This document shows, in pieces, positions 1 through 10,304 of a stretch of 64,000 nucleotides of DNA. The notes under the pieces are model-generated. The model was not told the DNA's origin, searched no databases, and saw only the letters and a program-made list of their open reading frames with translations. Source of the DNA: Sphingomonas oleivorans (GTDB lineage Bacteria > Pseudomonadota > Alphaproteobacteria > Sphingomonadales > Sphingomonadaceae). The stretch's first letter is position 1. Every line of letters begins with the position of its first letter. Position numbers and translations under genes: made by a program. The DNA lies in the NCBI RefSeq assembly GCF_003050615.1, contig NZ_NWBU01000004.1, positions 1 through 64,000 on the forward strand. The letters run 5' to 3'.

Positions 1-1
1 C

Positions 2-415
2 AGCATCACCGGCAATAGCGGCGCGAACCGGATCGATGGCGGCGGCGGCCTGGATACGCTGACGGGCGGCGGCGGCGCGGATACGCTGATCGGCGGCGCG
101 GATAATGATGTGTTCGACTATAATGCGCTCGCCGACAGCCGCGGCACGGCGATCGATTATATCGTCGATTTCACGCCCGGCGCCGATCGTATCGATCTTT
201 CGACCATCGATGCGGACAGCGGCACTGGCGGCAATCAGGCGTTCAGCTTCATCGGCACGGGTGTCTTCAGCAGCGCGGCGGGTGAGCTGCGCATCGATAC
301 GGGCCTTGGCGACCGGGCCCGTGTGCTTGCCGATGTCGATGGCGATGCGATTGCCGACATGGAAATCCAAGTCGAGGGCAGTCTCGCTCTGGCCCAGGCG
401 GATTTCGTGCTCTGA
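2..415 (+). CDS. RTX-type calcium-binding protein, C-terminal end (5' truncated by window)
   Basis: This is an open frame from the window edge to a stop at 413-415; the start lies outside. The first 35 or so residues carry glycine/aspartate nonapeptide motifs of the GGxGxDxLxG type (GGGGLDTLTG, GGGGADTLIG), which bind calcium in RTX proteins. The following part (VFDYNALADS, then IVDFTPGADRIDLSTIDAD) matches the C-terminal beta-roll and secretion-signal region of serralysin-like type I secreted proteins. The protein is probably exported by a type I secretion system, but the catalytic or adhesive part is not visible, so its substrate or role cannot be stated. A strong hairpin follows at 483-517. 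Confidence 0.85.
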   Translation, partial: SITGNSGANRIDGGGGLDTLTGGGGADTLIGGADNDVFDYNALADSRGTAIDYIVDFTPGADRIDLSTIDADSGTGGNQAFSFIGTGVFSSAAGELRIDTGLGDRARVLADVDGDAIADMEIQVEGSLALAQADFVL

Positions 416-482
416 TATGCCGCCAGCTCTGAGCGCCCGGCATCGGCGGGACCGTCCGCCGATGCCATGGACGCCGGACATT

Positions 483-521
483 CGCCCGGACGGGATCTGC
501 CGGATCCCGTCCGGGCGATTT
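483..521 (+). terminator. Strong hairpin after the RTX gene
   Basis: A perfect 15-bp stem (483-497 pairing with 503-517) closes a 5-base loop and is followed by only a short ATTT. It lies 68 bases after the RTX stop codon. The stem is strong but the T-run is weak, so termination is likely but not certain. Confidence 0.6.
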
Positions 522-625
522 CATGCCGAGGATGTGGAACGGAGGTCCATTCGCATCGCATGCATCTACCTATCGTCGAGCCAAATTTGAACATTGCGAG
601 TGGGAATAAGTTGCATTGTTGAACG

Positions 626-660
626 CCCTCCCTCCCCCCTTCCTCCCTCCCCCTCCCCCC
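626..660 (-). other. G-run tract (possible G-quadruplex) on the minus strand
   Basis: The + strand has an almost pure pyrimidine tract with several C-runs of three to six bases, so the minus strand carries at least five G-runs of three or more within 35 bases. The non-coding stretch 416-858 holds only this and the hairpin at 483-517; I see no gene in it. Confidence 0.45.
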
Positions 661-858
661 ATTCCGTAGGGATCTGTATAAGGATTTGGCGGTGTCGCTC
701 GCCGCTATCGCGATCCCGACGGCGCAGGCGCACCAGCAGGGTGGCGATGTGGCGCAGAGCTTTGTAGCGATGATGCCGATCTGGCATGTTTCGGAAGCCG
801 AGCGTGGCAGAGCTTTCAGCTGCCGATCAGTACCCGCAGTCATAACGTCGTTCAGACA

Positions 859-1700
859 TCAACTGAGCGTGATCCCATTGGTGCGAGGACCGACAAGCAG
901 AACCGTCGCCCCTCCTGTTGCGAGCAGTACCATGGTGGCGGCGAAGACTCCGCCGAAGCCGAGCGCCGGATAGAGCGCCCCGACAAGGATCGGCGAGACC
1001 ATCGCACCCACGCGCGAGGTAGCGGTGGCGATCCCTTGCGCAGTGGCGCGCACCGCCGTCGGAAACAGCTCGGGCGTATAGCTATAGAGGCCCGAGTAGA
1101 CGCCGTTCAGCGCAAAGGAGAGCATCACGCTGGCCCACAGCAGGCCGGTCGGGGTCTGTACTTGCGACAGGAACAGCGCACCCGCCGCGCCGAGCGCGAG
1201 GTAGAGGGCTATGACGTTGCGACGGCCGATGCGGTCGTTGGTCCAGGCAGCGGAGAAATAGCCCGGCACCTGCGCGCCATAGATCGCGATGGTGAAGCCG
1301 AAGCTCTTGGTCAGCGTCAGCCCGCGCGCGACGAGCAGGCCAGGAATCCAGGTCATGAAGGCATAGTAGCAGCAGCCCATCACGCCCCACAGCGACCAGC
1401 GTAGAGCGCAACAGCGGCGCACGAAACAGTCCGCCGATGCCGATCTCCTCGAGCCCGGATGCGCAGGAGGCCGCGACGGCGGTCGGCGCGGGCGGCACGT
1501 CCGCCTCGTCACGGCCGCATTCACCTTCAATGGCATCGACGATGGCGCGTGCCTCGGCCTGCCCGCCGCGCATCTCCGGCCAGCGCGGGGACTCAGGCAG
1601 CGAGCGACGCCACCACAGCAGCAGCACGATCGGCAAGGCGGTAATCGCCAGCGCCCAGCGCCAGCCACTGTCGCTCATCGGCACGACCAACCATCCGACT
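859..1700 (-). pseudogene. MFS transporter pseudogene (truncated and frameshifted)
   Basis: Two overlapping minus-strand frames together read as the second half of a major facilitator sugar/aromatic-acid porter. The upstream part (GWRWALAITALPIVLLLWW, then SLPESPRW) is in one frame. The downstream part (WGVMGCCYYAFMTWIPGLLV, IGRRN, YTPELFPTAVRA) is in another. The shift falls near position 1400. The family N-terminal half (first five or six membrane helices) is missing: homology stops near 1700, about 130 bases from the IS110-family element. The gene therefore cannot encode a working transporter. PESPR and the RxGRR-like loop are signatures of the family; the substrate cannot be told. Confidence 0.75.
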
Positions 1701-1834
1701 TCTTGATCTGCTTCTGAGGTAGCTCCCAAAATCACCTGACAGGTCGTCGCTCTTAGATAAGAGTGAGGCATATGACTGACGATATTCCTAGATGCCGTAA
1801 TGGGCCGGCATCTCAAGAGTAGCCATGCTGGGTG

Positions 1835-1907
1835 GCTGTTCCTCAGAATGATGGTGTTGGAAACGAGGTCCGAGCGATCGGCCTCAAGCATCATGAGAGG
1901 AACAGCC
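1835..1907 (+). repeat. Left subterminal IR and RBS-occluding inverted repeat upstream of the transposase
   Basis: Bases 1838-1852 (GTTCCTCAGAATGAT) are the left subterminal repeat, mirrored at 3155-3169. A second inverted copy lies at 1889-1907, just before the transposase ATG at 1908, and includes its GAGAGGA ribosome-binding site. The mRNA could fold 1835-1854 onto 1889-1907 and hide the ribosome-binding site, which would damp transposase synthesis. Confidence 0.55.
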
Positions 1908-2939
1908 ATGGAGCATTATGCAGGGATCGACGTCTCTCTGAAAGAGAGCAGCGTGTGCGTCGTCGATGCGAAGGGCAAGGTCGTCCGAGAGGTCAAGGTC
2001 GCCAGCGAGCCGGAGGCCCTGGTCGAGTGCTTCGATGAGCTGGAACTGCTGGTGGTCCGCATCGGCCTCGAGGCCGGTCCGCTCTCGCAGTGGCTGCATG
2101 CGGCTCTTGTCGCGGCGGGTCATGAGGTCGTTTTACTGGAGACACGTCACGTGAAGGCGGCCCTTTCGGCGATGACGGTGAAGACCGACCGGAAGGACGC
2201 GCGCGGGATCGCGCAGCTGCTGCGGATGGGCTGGTATCGCCCGGTCCATGCAAAATCGGCAGCGTCCCAGGACAGCCGTGCCCTGCTGGTTGGACGCAAG
2301 CTCCTGCAGAGCAAGCTTCTTGATGTCGAGCTCAGCATCCGCGGCATTTTACGGGGCTATGGACTGAAGGTCGGTGAGGTCAGCCGCGGACGGTTTGAGG
2401 CGCGCATTCGCGAGCTGATCGCCGGGCATGTGACATTATCGATGGTGATCGGCGGGATGCTGGCGGCGCGAGCGACGCTGTGGAGCGAGTTTACGAAGCT
2501 TCATCGGGAGATGCTCAAGATCGCGAGGGGCGACAAGATCTGCCGACGGTTGATGTCGACGCCCGGCGTCGGTGCGCTGGTTGCCCTGACCTATCGCTCC
2601 GCCGTGGATGATCCCGCACGATTTGGGAAATCCAGCACCGTCGGCGCCTACTTCGGACTCACACCGAAGAAATATCAATCCGGCGAAACCGACCGGGACG
2701 GAGGCGTCACCAAAGTCGGCGACGCGATGGTACGAACCGCGCTGTTCGAGGCGGCGCATATCATGCTGACGCGGGCGACCCGCTTCTCAAGCCTGAAGCG
2801 CTGGGCGCTCGACGTGGCGCAGTGCCGCGGCATGAAGCGCGCCAAGGTCGCTCTCGCCCGCAAACTGGGCGTGGTGCTCCATCGCATGTGGGTCGACGCG
2901 ACCGACTTCCGCTGGGGGGCTGTGCCGATGGCCGCGTGA
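1908..2939 (+). CDS. IS110-family transposase (DEDD recombinase)
   Basis: The 343-residue product has the two expected domains. The N-terminal RuvC-like DEDD domain begins MEHYAGIDVSLKESSVCVVD, and the acidic motif KTDRKDARGIAQLLR lies near residue 90. The C-terminal Transposase_20 domain follows (MSTPGVGALVALTYRSAV, then FGKSSTVGAYFGLTP and KVGDAMVRTALFEAA), with the nucleophilic serine of the family expected there. Length is normal and the frame is intact, so the gene is probably functional. I chose ATG 1908 because a GAGAGGA ribosome-binding site sits 6 bases upstream and family proteins start just before the GIDVS motif. An in-frame ATG further upstream would run through the IS end. The transposase acts with a bridge RNA encoded in the non-coding end of the element in this family. 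Confidence 0.93.
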   Translation: MEHYAGIDVSLKESSVCVVDAKGKVVREVKVASEPEALVECFDELELLVVRIGLEAGPLSQWLHAALVAAGHEVVLLETRHVKAALSAMTVKTDRKDARGIAQLLRMGWYRPVHAKSAASQDSRALLVGRKLLQSKLLDVELSIRGILRGYGLKVGEVSRGRFEARIRELIAGHVTLSMVIGGMLAARATLWSEFTKLHREMLKIARGDKICRRLMSTPGVGALVALTYRSAVDDPARFGKSSTVGAYFGLTPKKYQSGETDRDGGVTKVGDAMVRTALFEAAHIMLTRATRFSSLKRWALDVAQCRGMKRAKVALARKLGVVLHRMWVDATDFRWGAVPMAA

Positions 2940-3154
2940 GGACAAAATATGTGATTGAGGCGGCGGACCAAAAGAAGAACCGCCTCTATTGAGGTCCCGT
3001 CGCTGGGGCGAGGGCTTGGCAAGGTCGGGTGTAGTGCTGTGATTGCCTCGGCAAACCACGCTTCCTAGATTGACCTGCCGGCTCGAGCATTTGATGGCAT
3101 GGTGTGGTAGCCCTCGTGCTGACCACGACAGAAGCATGATCCCGGCGACGAGAT
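2940..3154 (+). ncRNA. Candidate bridge RNA region in the IS right end
   Basis: This 215-base non-coding stretch lies between the transposase stop and the right subterminal repeat. It starts with a hairpin (2957-2963 GAGGCGG pairing with 2980-2986). In IS1111-group elements the programmable bridge RNA is encoded in this right end. The RNA itself is inferred from position and family; I did not fold it or identify the target- and donor-binding loops. Confidence 0.35.
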
Positions 3155-3169
3155 ATCATTCAGAGGGAC
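3155..3169 (-). repeat. Right subterminal inverted repeat of the IS110-family element
   Basis: ATCATTCAGAGGGAC is the imperfect reverse complement of 1838-1852 (13 of 15 positions). It marks the right end of the element, with the junction to the neighbouring IS3 fragment shortly after it. Confidence 0.6.
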
Positions 3170-3170
3170 T

Positions 3171-3512
3171 TGACGATCAAAGGCCCATTACAGAAGGCGC
3201 TACGAGCGCGTGGAGGTCCTCTCCGGTGTCCAGCGCGGGAGGCGATGGACACCGGAAGAGAAAGTCCGAATGGTCGAGGAGACGTACATGCCGGGCATGA
3301 GCGTCTCGCTCGTTGCGCGGCAACATGGCGTTGGCGCCAACCAGCTGTTCACCTGGCAGCGCCTGATGAGCCAGCGCGCGCTCACCGCCGCCACCGCCGG
3401 CGAGGAGGTCGTCCCAGCTTCCGACTACCGTGCTTTGGAGGCGCAAGTTGCCGAGCTGCAGCGCCTTCTGGGCAAGAAGACCATGGAGAACGAGACGCTA
3501 CCCGACACCTGA
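3171..3512 (+). pseudogene. IS3-family OrfA fragment
   Basis: The frame from ATG 3210 encodes MEVLSGVQRGRRWTPEEKVR, a helix-turn-helix typical of IS3-family OrfA (VSLVARQHGVGANQLFTWQR), then the start of the leucine-zipper region (LQRLLGKKTMENE). After MENE the family sequence (usually ILKEAL) is lost and the frame ends four residues later at 3510-3512. No OrfB follows. The element has thus been cut near 3496, and its left end has been joined or invaded by the IS110-family element. The fragment has no transposition capacity of its own. Confidence 0.75.
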
Positions 3513-3857
3513 TAGGTACAGCGCAGACCATTAGCCGTGATATTCTCACTGCTGTGATCGAAAGTGCGGGAGCCTGACGGCCGCCTCGCATCTCTTGGCT
3601 TGAGTGCGGTTCGGTTTCCGTTTCGTGTGCCTGCAGAAGCGCATCTAACATCGAGGTGAGTGTTAACATCACCACTGTTAGATAGGCGAAGAGGCACCCA
3701 TCGTTAGCTACGCAACGCATGTCGGAACGGTGATTACCTGGTGATTACAATGTCAAATTTTCGGGATCAAAATTATCAAAAACACCGTTTAATATCAAAG
3801 TCTTGTTATTATATTTCGCATGATGTCTGGTACTTCCGCTACCGGCGACTGTAAGGC
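3513..3857. other. Non-coding stretch after the IS remnants
   Basis: About 345 bases between the OrfA fragment and the 3' end of the histidine kinase gene. I see no convincing gene; short frames here have no family resemblance. The last 130 bases are markedly AT-rich (3740-3820). It is probably scar sequence from IS turnover. Confidence 0.5.
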
Positions 3858-5288
3858 TCAGGGCGGCGACGAGGCAGCAGGGAGACGGAGACGGGCGCAC
3901 ATGCCGCCCAGATCCTCGCTTTCCTCCAGGCTGATCGTGCCGCCATAGATTTCGACCACGTCGCGGACGATGGCGAGGCCGAGGCCCGTGCCGGGCTTGC
4001 CCGTATCGAGCCGCGCGCCGCGCTCGAATATCTTCTGGCTCATTTCGGGGGGGATGCCGGGGCCGTCATCCTCGATCAGGAACTCGACGAAGCCCGCCTC
4101 GCGCCGGACCGTGACGAACACCCGGCCGCCGCCATATTTTGCGGCATTTTCGACGAGATTGCCGAGCAGCTCGTCCAGATCCTGCCGCTCGACATGGACG
4201 GCGGCGTCCTTGTCCCCGGCAATATCGACGGTGACATGGCGATAGAGACGGCTGACGGCGCGCTCGACGGCTTTTAGCGAGGGCCAGACTTCGGCATAGC
4301 TTTGCGCGCTGCCGCGACGGCCGACGGCACGCGCACGGGCGAGATGATGATCGACCTGGCGGCGCATCGTCGTCGCCTCGCGAATCACCGTTTCGGCCAG
4401 ATCGGGGCTGCGCGCGGTCGCCTCGTTCATGATCACGGTGAGCGGTGTCTTGAGCGCATGGGCGAGATTGCCGGCATGGCGCCGCGCCTCTTCCGCCTGC
4501 TTCTCATTATGGGCGAGGAGCGCGTTCAGCTCCTCCACCATCGGCGCGACCTCGACCGGCAGGCGCGCATCGACACGGCTCAAGGCGCCGGTGCGGACGA
4601 GCGCGATCTCACGCCGGACCCGGCGCAGCGGCCACAGGCCGAAGGTTGCCTGGAGCGCGGCGATCACGAATAGGCCCAGTCCCAATATGACGAAAGAGCG
4701 GACCAGCGTGTGGCGGAGCACCCCGATCTGATCGTCGAGCCCGCTGCGTACCTGCGCCACCTGGAAGCGCCACAGCGTAGGCGATCCGGGCAGGCGCACG
4801 TCGCGTTCGAGCACACGCAGCGTCTCGCCCGGAAATTCGCGGCTGTCATAGACATGGACATTGCTGTCCGGCCCGGAAGGGCCGGTGGCGAGCGCGCGAT
4901 CCCAGAGCGAGCGCGAGCGGAACGGCTCATGCCCCTTGCCGGAGACCTGATAATAGAGGCCCGAAGAGGGTTCGAGGAAACGCTGATCGCCCAAGGGCCG
5001 GTTGAAGAACACCTCGCCATCCGGCCCGATCTCGGACGAGGCGATCATCGCCGTCATGACATATTCGAGCTGGGCGTCGAAATTGCGGGTGATCGCGCTG
5101 TTCAGCACGCGATCGAGCGCCAACCCGCCGCCGACCAGAAGGATGAAGATCCAGAGCGCGGCGATGCCGATCATCCGCCGGGTGAGCGACCCCGTCGTAC
5201 GCCGGGTGGGCTGATCCCTCCGCCCCTCCTCCGTCGCGGCGACGGGCGGAAGGGACGTGGCGGTGGCTTCGTCAGCCATGCCGCTCAC
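3858..5288 (-). CDS. Membrane sensor histidine kinase (FeuQ/PhoQ-like)
   Basis: The 476-residue protein has a transmembrane helix at about 39-59, a periplasmic sensor region (about 60-195), a second helix at about 196-217 and then a HAMP-like linker. The HisKA domain carries the phospho-acceptor His277 in NLAHALKTPL. The HATPase domain has the N box (Asn381 region), DDGPGI (about 407) and GTGLGL (about 433). It autophosphorylates and passes phosphate to the response regulator encoded just upstream (5316-5981), 27 bases away on the same strand. Kinases with ALKTPL and this partner arrangement resemble FeuQ/PhoQ types; the stimulus is unknown. Met1 and Met4 are both possible starts. Confidence 0.93.
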   Translation of the reverse strand: MSGMADEATATSLPPVAATEEGRRDQPTRRTTGSLTRRMIGIAALWIFILLVGGGLALDRVLNSAITRNFDAQLEYVMTAMIASSEIGPDGEVFFNRPLGDQRFLEPSSGLYYQVSGKGHEPFRSRSLWDRALATGPSGPDSNVHVYDSREFPGETLRVLERDVRLPGSPTLWRFQVAQVRSGLDDQIGVLRHTLVRSFVILGLGLFVIAALQATFGLWPLRRVRREIALVRTGALSRVDARLPVEVAPMVEELNALLAHNEKQAEEARRHAGNLAHALKTPLTVIMNEATARSPDLAETVIREATTMRRQVDHHLARARAVGRRGSAQSYAEVWPSLKAVERAVSRLYRHVTVDIAGDKDAAVHVERQDLDELLGNLVENAAKYGGGRVFVTVRREAGFVEFLIEDDGPGIPPEMSQKIFERGARLDTGKPGTGLGLAIVRDVVEIYGGTISLEESEDLGGMCARLRLPAASSPP

Positions 5289-5315
5289 CCAGCGTCAGCA
5301 TGATGCGTCCGCCTC

Positions 5316-5981
5316 TTATGCGGCCGGATCTTCGAGGCAGTAGCCGAGGCCGCGTATGGTGGTGATCACATCCGGCCCGAGCTTCTTGCGGATGCGCGTG
5401 ACGAACACCTCGATCGTGTTGGAATCGCGATCGAAATCCTGATCGTAAATATGTTCGATCAGTTCGGTGCGGCTGACGACCTTGCCCTTGTGGTGGAGCA
5501 GGTAGGACAGGAGCTTATATTCCTGCGCGGTGAGCTTCACCGGCTCGCCCGCGAGCGTGACCTTGCCCGAACGCGTGTCGAGCCGCACGTCGCCGGCGAT
5601 GAGCTCCGAACTGGCATTGCCCGAGGCGCGACGGATCAGCGCGCGCAGCCGGGCGATCAGCTCCTCCGTCTGGAAGGGCTTGGCGAGATAATCGTCGGCG
5701 CCCGCATCGAGCCCCGCGACCTTGTCCGACCAGCTATCCCGCGCGGTGAGCACCAGCACGGGCGTTTCCTTGCCCTCGCGGCGCCAGCGATCGAGCACCG
5801 TCAGCCCGTCAATCTCCGGCAGGCCGAGATCGAGCACGATCGCGTCATAATTTTCGGTGGAGCCGAGAAAATGGCCATCCTCGCCATCGGTGGCGAGATC
5901 GATCGCATAGCCCGCGCCTTCCAGCGTGGCGCGGAGCTGGCGCCCAAGATTCGGCTCATCCTCGACGATCAATACGCGCAT
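5316..5981 (-). CDS. OmpR/PhoB-type response regulator (FeuP-like)
   Basis: The 221-residue product starts MRVLIVEDEP. The receiver domain has the acidic pocket (Glu7/Asp8), phospho-acceptor Asp51 (VLDLGLPEIDG) and the conserved Lys101 (DDYLAKPF). A winged-helix Trans_reg_C domain fills the C-terminal half (YKLLSYLLHHKGKVVSRTEL, IRKKLGPDVITTIRGLGYCL). I chose this Met rather than one 18 codons upstream because family proteins begin at MRxLxVEDE and the longer start would overlap the PepSY gene. It pairs with the kinase downstream and lies 7 bases after the PepSY gene, so the three form an operon. Its regulon cannot be read from here. Confidence 0.95.
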   Translation of the reverse strand: MRVLIVEDEPNLGRQLRATLEGAGYAIDLATDGEDGHFLGSTENYDAIVLDLGLPEIDGLTVLDRWRREGKETPVLVLTARDSWSDKVAGLDAGADDYLAKPFQTEELIARLRALIRRASGNASSELIAGDVRLDTRSGKVTLAGEPVKLTAQEYKLLSYLLHHKGKVVSRTELIEHIYDQDFDRDSNTIEVFVTRIRKKLGPDVITTIRGLGYCLEDPAA

Positions 5982-5988
5982 ATCCTGC

Positions 5989-6297
5989 TCAATCTCCCGA
6001 ACGGCCGATAATGGCGCCGGTACGGCCATCCACATCGACCCATATCACCGATCCGTTGCGCATGAACTTCAAACGATAGGTCGCAGATCCCGGATCGAAT
6101 TCGGGGCCGAGATAGGTGGCGCCGCCCATCCGCGGCAAGACCCGCCCCTCAATCTCGCGCAGCGGGCGGACCTGACCGGTACGCATCGCGGCGAAGGCGG
6201 CGTCCTGATCCCGGCGCGGGGGATCGGCCTGCCCGGCCGCGGGCATGAACAGGACTGTTCCCGCAAGCAGGGCGGCAAGAGGCTTCGTCATCGGCAT
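5989..6297 (-). CDS. Periplasmic PepSY-domain protein
   Basis: The 102-residue protein begins with a signal peptide (MPMTKPLAALLAGTVLFMPA, cleavage probably after AAGQA). The mature part reads as one PepSY domain (REIEGRVLPRMGGATYLGPE, then YRLKFMRNGSVIWVDVDGRT). PepSY proteins are often encoded next to two-component systems and are proposed to modulate periplasmic proteases or sensors. Here it is the first gene of the operon with the response regulator and kinase, so it may tune the sensor; that is inference from position. Met1 or Met3 may be the start. Confidence 0.85.
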   Translation of the reverse strand: MPMTKPLAALLAGTVLFMPAAGQADPPRRDQDAAFAAMRTGQVRPLREIEGRVLPRMGGATYLGPEFDPGSATYRLKFMRNGSVIWVDVDGRTGAIIGRSGD

Positions 6298-6373
6298 GGG
6301 CTTGTGGCATAGGCCCCAAGCGTTGAATAGCGCATGAATAGTCCGCCCATCTTATCTACAACAGTGTTGCATC

Positions 6374-8149
<1,776 letters not shown>

Positions 8150-8152
8150 GCC

Positions 8153-8986
8153 TTAGCCGGCAGAGGAGAGCGATTTCCCTTCCCGGCCGGCCAGCTCGAC
8201 CACATATTGCCAGGCGACGCGGCCCGAGCGGCTGCCGCGCAGCGTCGCCCAGGCAATGGCGTCCTGCGGATCGAAGGGCAGGCCGTAACGCTCCGCATAG
8301 CCGGCGACCATCGCTACATAGGTCGGCTGGTCGCAGACATGGAAGCCGAGGCTCAATCCGAAGCGATCGGCCAACGCCAGCCTGTCGTCGATCACGTCGC
8401 GCGGATTGATCGGGCTGTCCTGCTCGCGCAGGTCGCGCGAGACGATATGGCGGCGGTTGGCGGTGACATAGAGGCGGGCATTTGCGGGCCGGGCCTCCGC
8501 GCCCCCTTCCAGCAGCGAGCGGAGCAGGCGCGGCGCATCGCTCCCCTCCTCGAAGCCGAGATCGTCGATGAAGAGGATGAAGGCGCGTGGCACATCCGCG
8601 ATGCGGGCGAACAGCGCGGGCAGATCGTGGAGCCCGTCCCCGGCCAGCTCGACGATCGCGATCGCGGCGCCATCGGCCTGAAGCGCACCGACGGCGGCCT
8701 TGACGAGCGCGGACTTGCCCCCCCCGCGCGCGCCCCACAGCAGCACGTCATGCGCGGCATGGCCGGCAGCGAGACGGCGGCTATTTTCAACCAGCGCCGC
8801 CTTCTGCGCGTCGATGCCGGCGAGGAGCGGCAGCGGCAGCGGCGCGAAGGCGCGCGCCGCCTGGAGCGTGCCGGAGCGCCAGAGATAGGCGGGATGGCCA
8901 AGCGGATCGGCTGAGGGCGGCGGCGGTGGAGCGACACGCTCCAGCGCGGCGGCGATACGGGCGAGCGGATCGGACGGATCGGTCAT
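8153..8986 (-). CDS. DUF815 family AAA-type ATPase
   Basis: The 277-residue protein has Walker A GARGGGKSALVKA (about residue 93) and a Walker B-like IDDLGFEE (about 150). It also has the DUF815 signatures ENSRRLAAGHAAHDVLLWGA and a TANRRHIV sensor segment. The family is widespread in proteobacteria but has no settled function. I chose ATG 8986 because the longer upstream frame runs antisense through the guanylyltransferase gene and shows no family resemblance. The gene is convergent with the ABC-F gene and divergent from the guanylyltransferase gene. Confidence 0.88.
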   Translation of the reverse strand: MTDPSDPLARIAAALERVAPPPPPSADPLGHPAYLWRSGTLQAARAFAPLPLPLLAGIDAQKAALVENSRRLAAGHAAHDVLLWGARGGGKSALVKAAVGALQADGAAIAIVELAGDGLHDLPALFARIADVPRAFILFIDDLGFEEGSDAPRLLRSLLEGGAEARPANARLYVTANRRHIVSRDLREQDSPINPRDVIDDRLALADRFGLSLGFHVCDQPTYVAMVAGYAERYGLPFDPQDAIAWATLRGSRSGRVAWQYVVELAGREGKSLSSAG

Positions 8987-9188
8987 ATTGCTTCCGTTAG
9001 CGGATGCGCGCGATGCTGCAAACGGCGAGCACACATGTTCGCGAGTCGCACGCCGGCCGTCTTCGCGGCGAGCGGGACCGATATTTACAAACCTAAGACA
9101 ATGACGGGAGTTTTTTTTCGTTGAGACTTCGGAAAATCTTGCCGTGCGCGCCGAGGCAGGCATACTGATCTTCCAAGATGGAGTTGGC

Positions 9189-10271
9189 ATGAACAAGACG
9201 AGGCCGATTACGCCGGTTATCCTGTCCGGCGGTTCAGGCACCCGCCTCTGGCCGCTTTCCCGGACGGGTCGCCCCAAGCAACTGCTCAGCCTCACCAATG
9301 CGGAGACGATGCTGCAGCTCACTGCGCGCCGGAGCGCCGATTCGGCCCGCTTCACGGCACCGATCGTGGTCGCCAATGCCGCACATGCCGAGATGATCGA
9401 GGAGCAACTCGAAGCCGTGTCGTTGCCTGCCTCCGCGCTGTTGCTGGAGCCGGTAGGACGCAATACCGCGCCGGCGATCGCGCTCGCAGCACTTTGCGCG
9501 GAGCCGGACGCGCTGCTGCTGGTGATGCCGAGCGACCATATCATCACCGATGTCGGCGCCTTTCGCGCTGCGGTCGAGGCCGCGGTTCCAGTGGTGGAGG
9601 ATGGCTGGCTCGCCACCTTCGGCATCACGCCGACCGCGCCCGAGACGGGCTATGGCTATATCTGCCGCGGCGGGGAGATCGCGCCGGGCGTCCATTCCGT
9701 CGAGCGATTCGTCGAAAAGCCCGATCGGGTGACGGCGCAGGCCTATCTGGACCAGGGCTGCTATAGCTGGAACGGCGGCATCTTCCTGTTCCGCGCTGAT
9801 ACCTTTCTGGCTGCACTGGAGGCGAACGCGCCGGAGATGGTCGCCGCCGTGCGCCTGTCGCTGGCAAAGGCCGTCCGGCAGGGCGCGCGCGTCTATCCCG
9901 ACGCGCAGGCCTTCGCCGCCTCCCCGTCCGATTCAGTCGACTATGCGGTGATGGAAAAGGCCGATCGCGTGGCGGTCGTGCCCGTCGAGATGGGCTGGTC
10001 CGACGTCGGCAGTTGGGATGCGCTGCATGAGATCGCGCCGCGCGACGAGGCGGACAATGCCCATCATGGCGAAGTGCTGTCGATCGACACCAGCGGCTGC
10101 CTGATCCGCAGCGACGGGCCGCTGGTGGCAGCCGTGGGCGTGAAGGATCTGATCGTGATCGCGACGGGCGATGCCGTGCTGATCCTGCCACGCGGCAGCA
10201 GCCAGGAAGTGAAACGCGCCGTCGAGGAGCTCAAGAAGCGGAGCCATATCACGCTCGACCGCGCGCTCTGA
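9189..10271 (+). CDS. Mannose-1-phosphate guanylyltransferase
   Basis: The 360-residue enzyme makes GDP-mannose from mannose-1-phosphate and GTP, a precursor for exopolysaccharide and lipopolysaccharide. The N-terminal nucleotidyltransferase signature (ILSGGSGTRLWPLSRTGRPK, about residues 10-29) is complete. Also present are EPVGRNTAPAIALAA, the metal/substrate segment MPSDHII, FVEKPD and GVHSVERF. It ends about where the first domain of bifunctional ManC/XanB proteins ends, so it lacks the C-terminal phosphomannose isomerase domain. I chose ATG 9189 for its GATGGAG ribosome-binding site and because the protein motif begins a few residues later. The ExoY-like sugar transferase at 29635 is a possible downstream user of the product. 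Confidence 0.93.
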   Translation: MNKTRPITPVILSGGSGTRLWPLSRTGRPKQLLSLTNAETMLQLTARRSADSARFTAPIVVANAAHAEMIEEQLEAVSLPASALLLEPVGRNTAPAIALAALCAEPDALLLVMPSDHIITDVGAFRAAVEAAVPVVEDGWLATFGITPTAPETGYGYICRGGEIAPGVHSVERFVEKPDRVTAQAYLDQGCYSWNGGIFLFRADTFLAALEANAPEMVAAVRLSLAKAVRQGARVYPDAQAFAASPSDSVDYAVMEKADRVAVVPVEMGWSDVGSWDALHEIAPRDEADNAHHGEVLSIDTSGCLIRSDGPLVAAVGVKDLIVIATGDAVLILPRGSSQEVKRAVEELKKRSHITLDRAL

Positions 10272-10304
10272 GGCCCCGCCGCCCTCCCCGCGCGGGAGGA
10301 TCCA

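Larger units (their letters stand above)
1830..3178 (+). mobile_element. IS110-family insertion sequence, IS1111-like group (ends approximate)
   Basis: The element is defined by one complete DEDD-type transposase gene and a pair of imperfect subterminal inverted repeats (1838-1852 and 3155-3169; 13 of 15 positions complementary). Subterminal rather than terminal repeats and a long non-coding stretch downstream of the transposase (about 215 bases) fit the IS1111 group. The exact tips are not determined: members of this group usually extend a few bases beyond the subterminal repeats and make no target duplication. To its right it abuts a fragment of an IS3-family element; to its left is a 130-base stretch and then the broken MFS gene. 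Confidence 0.75.
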
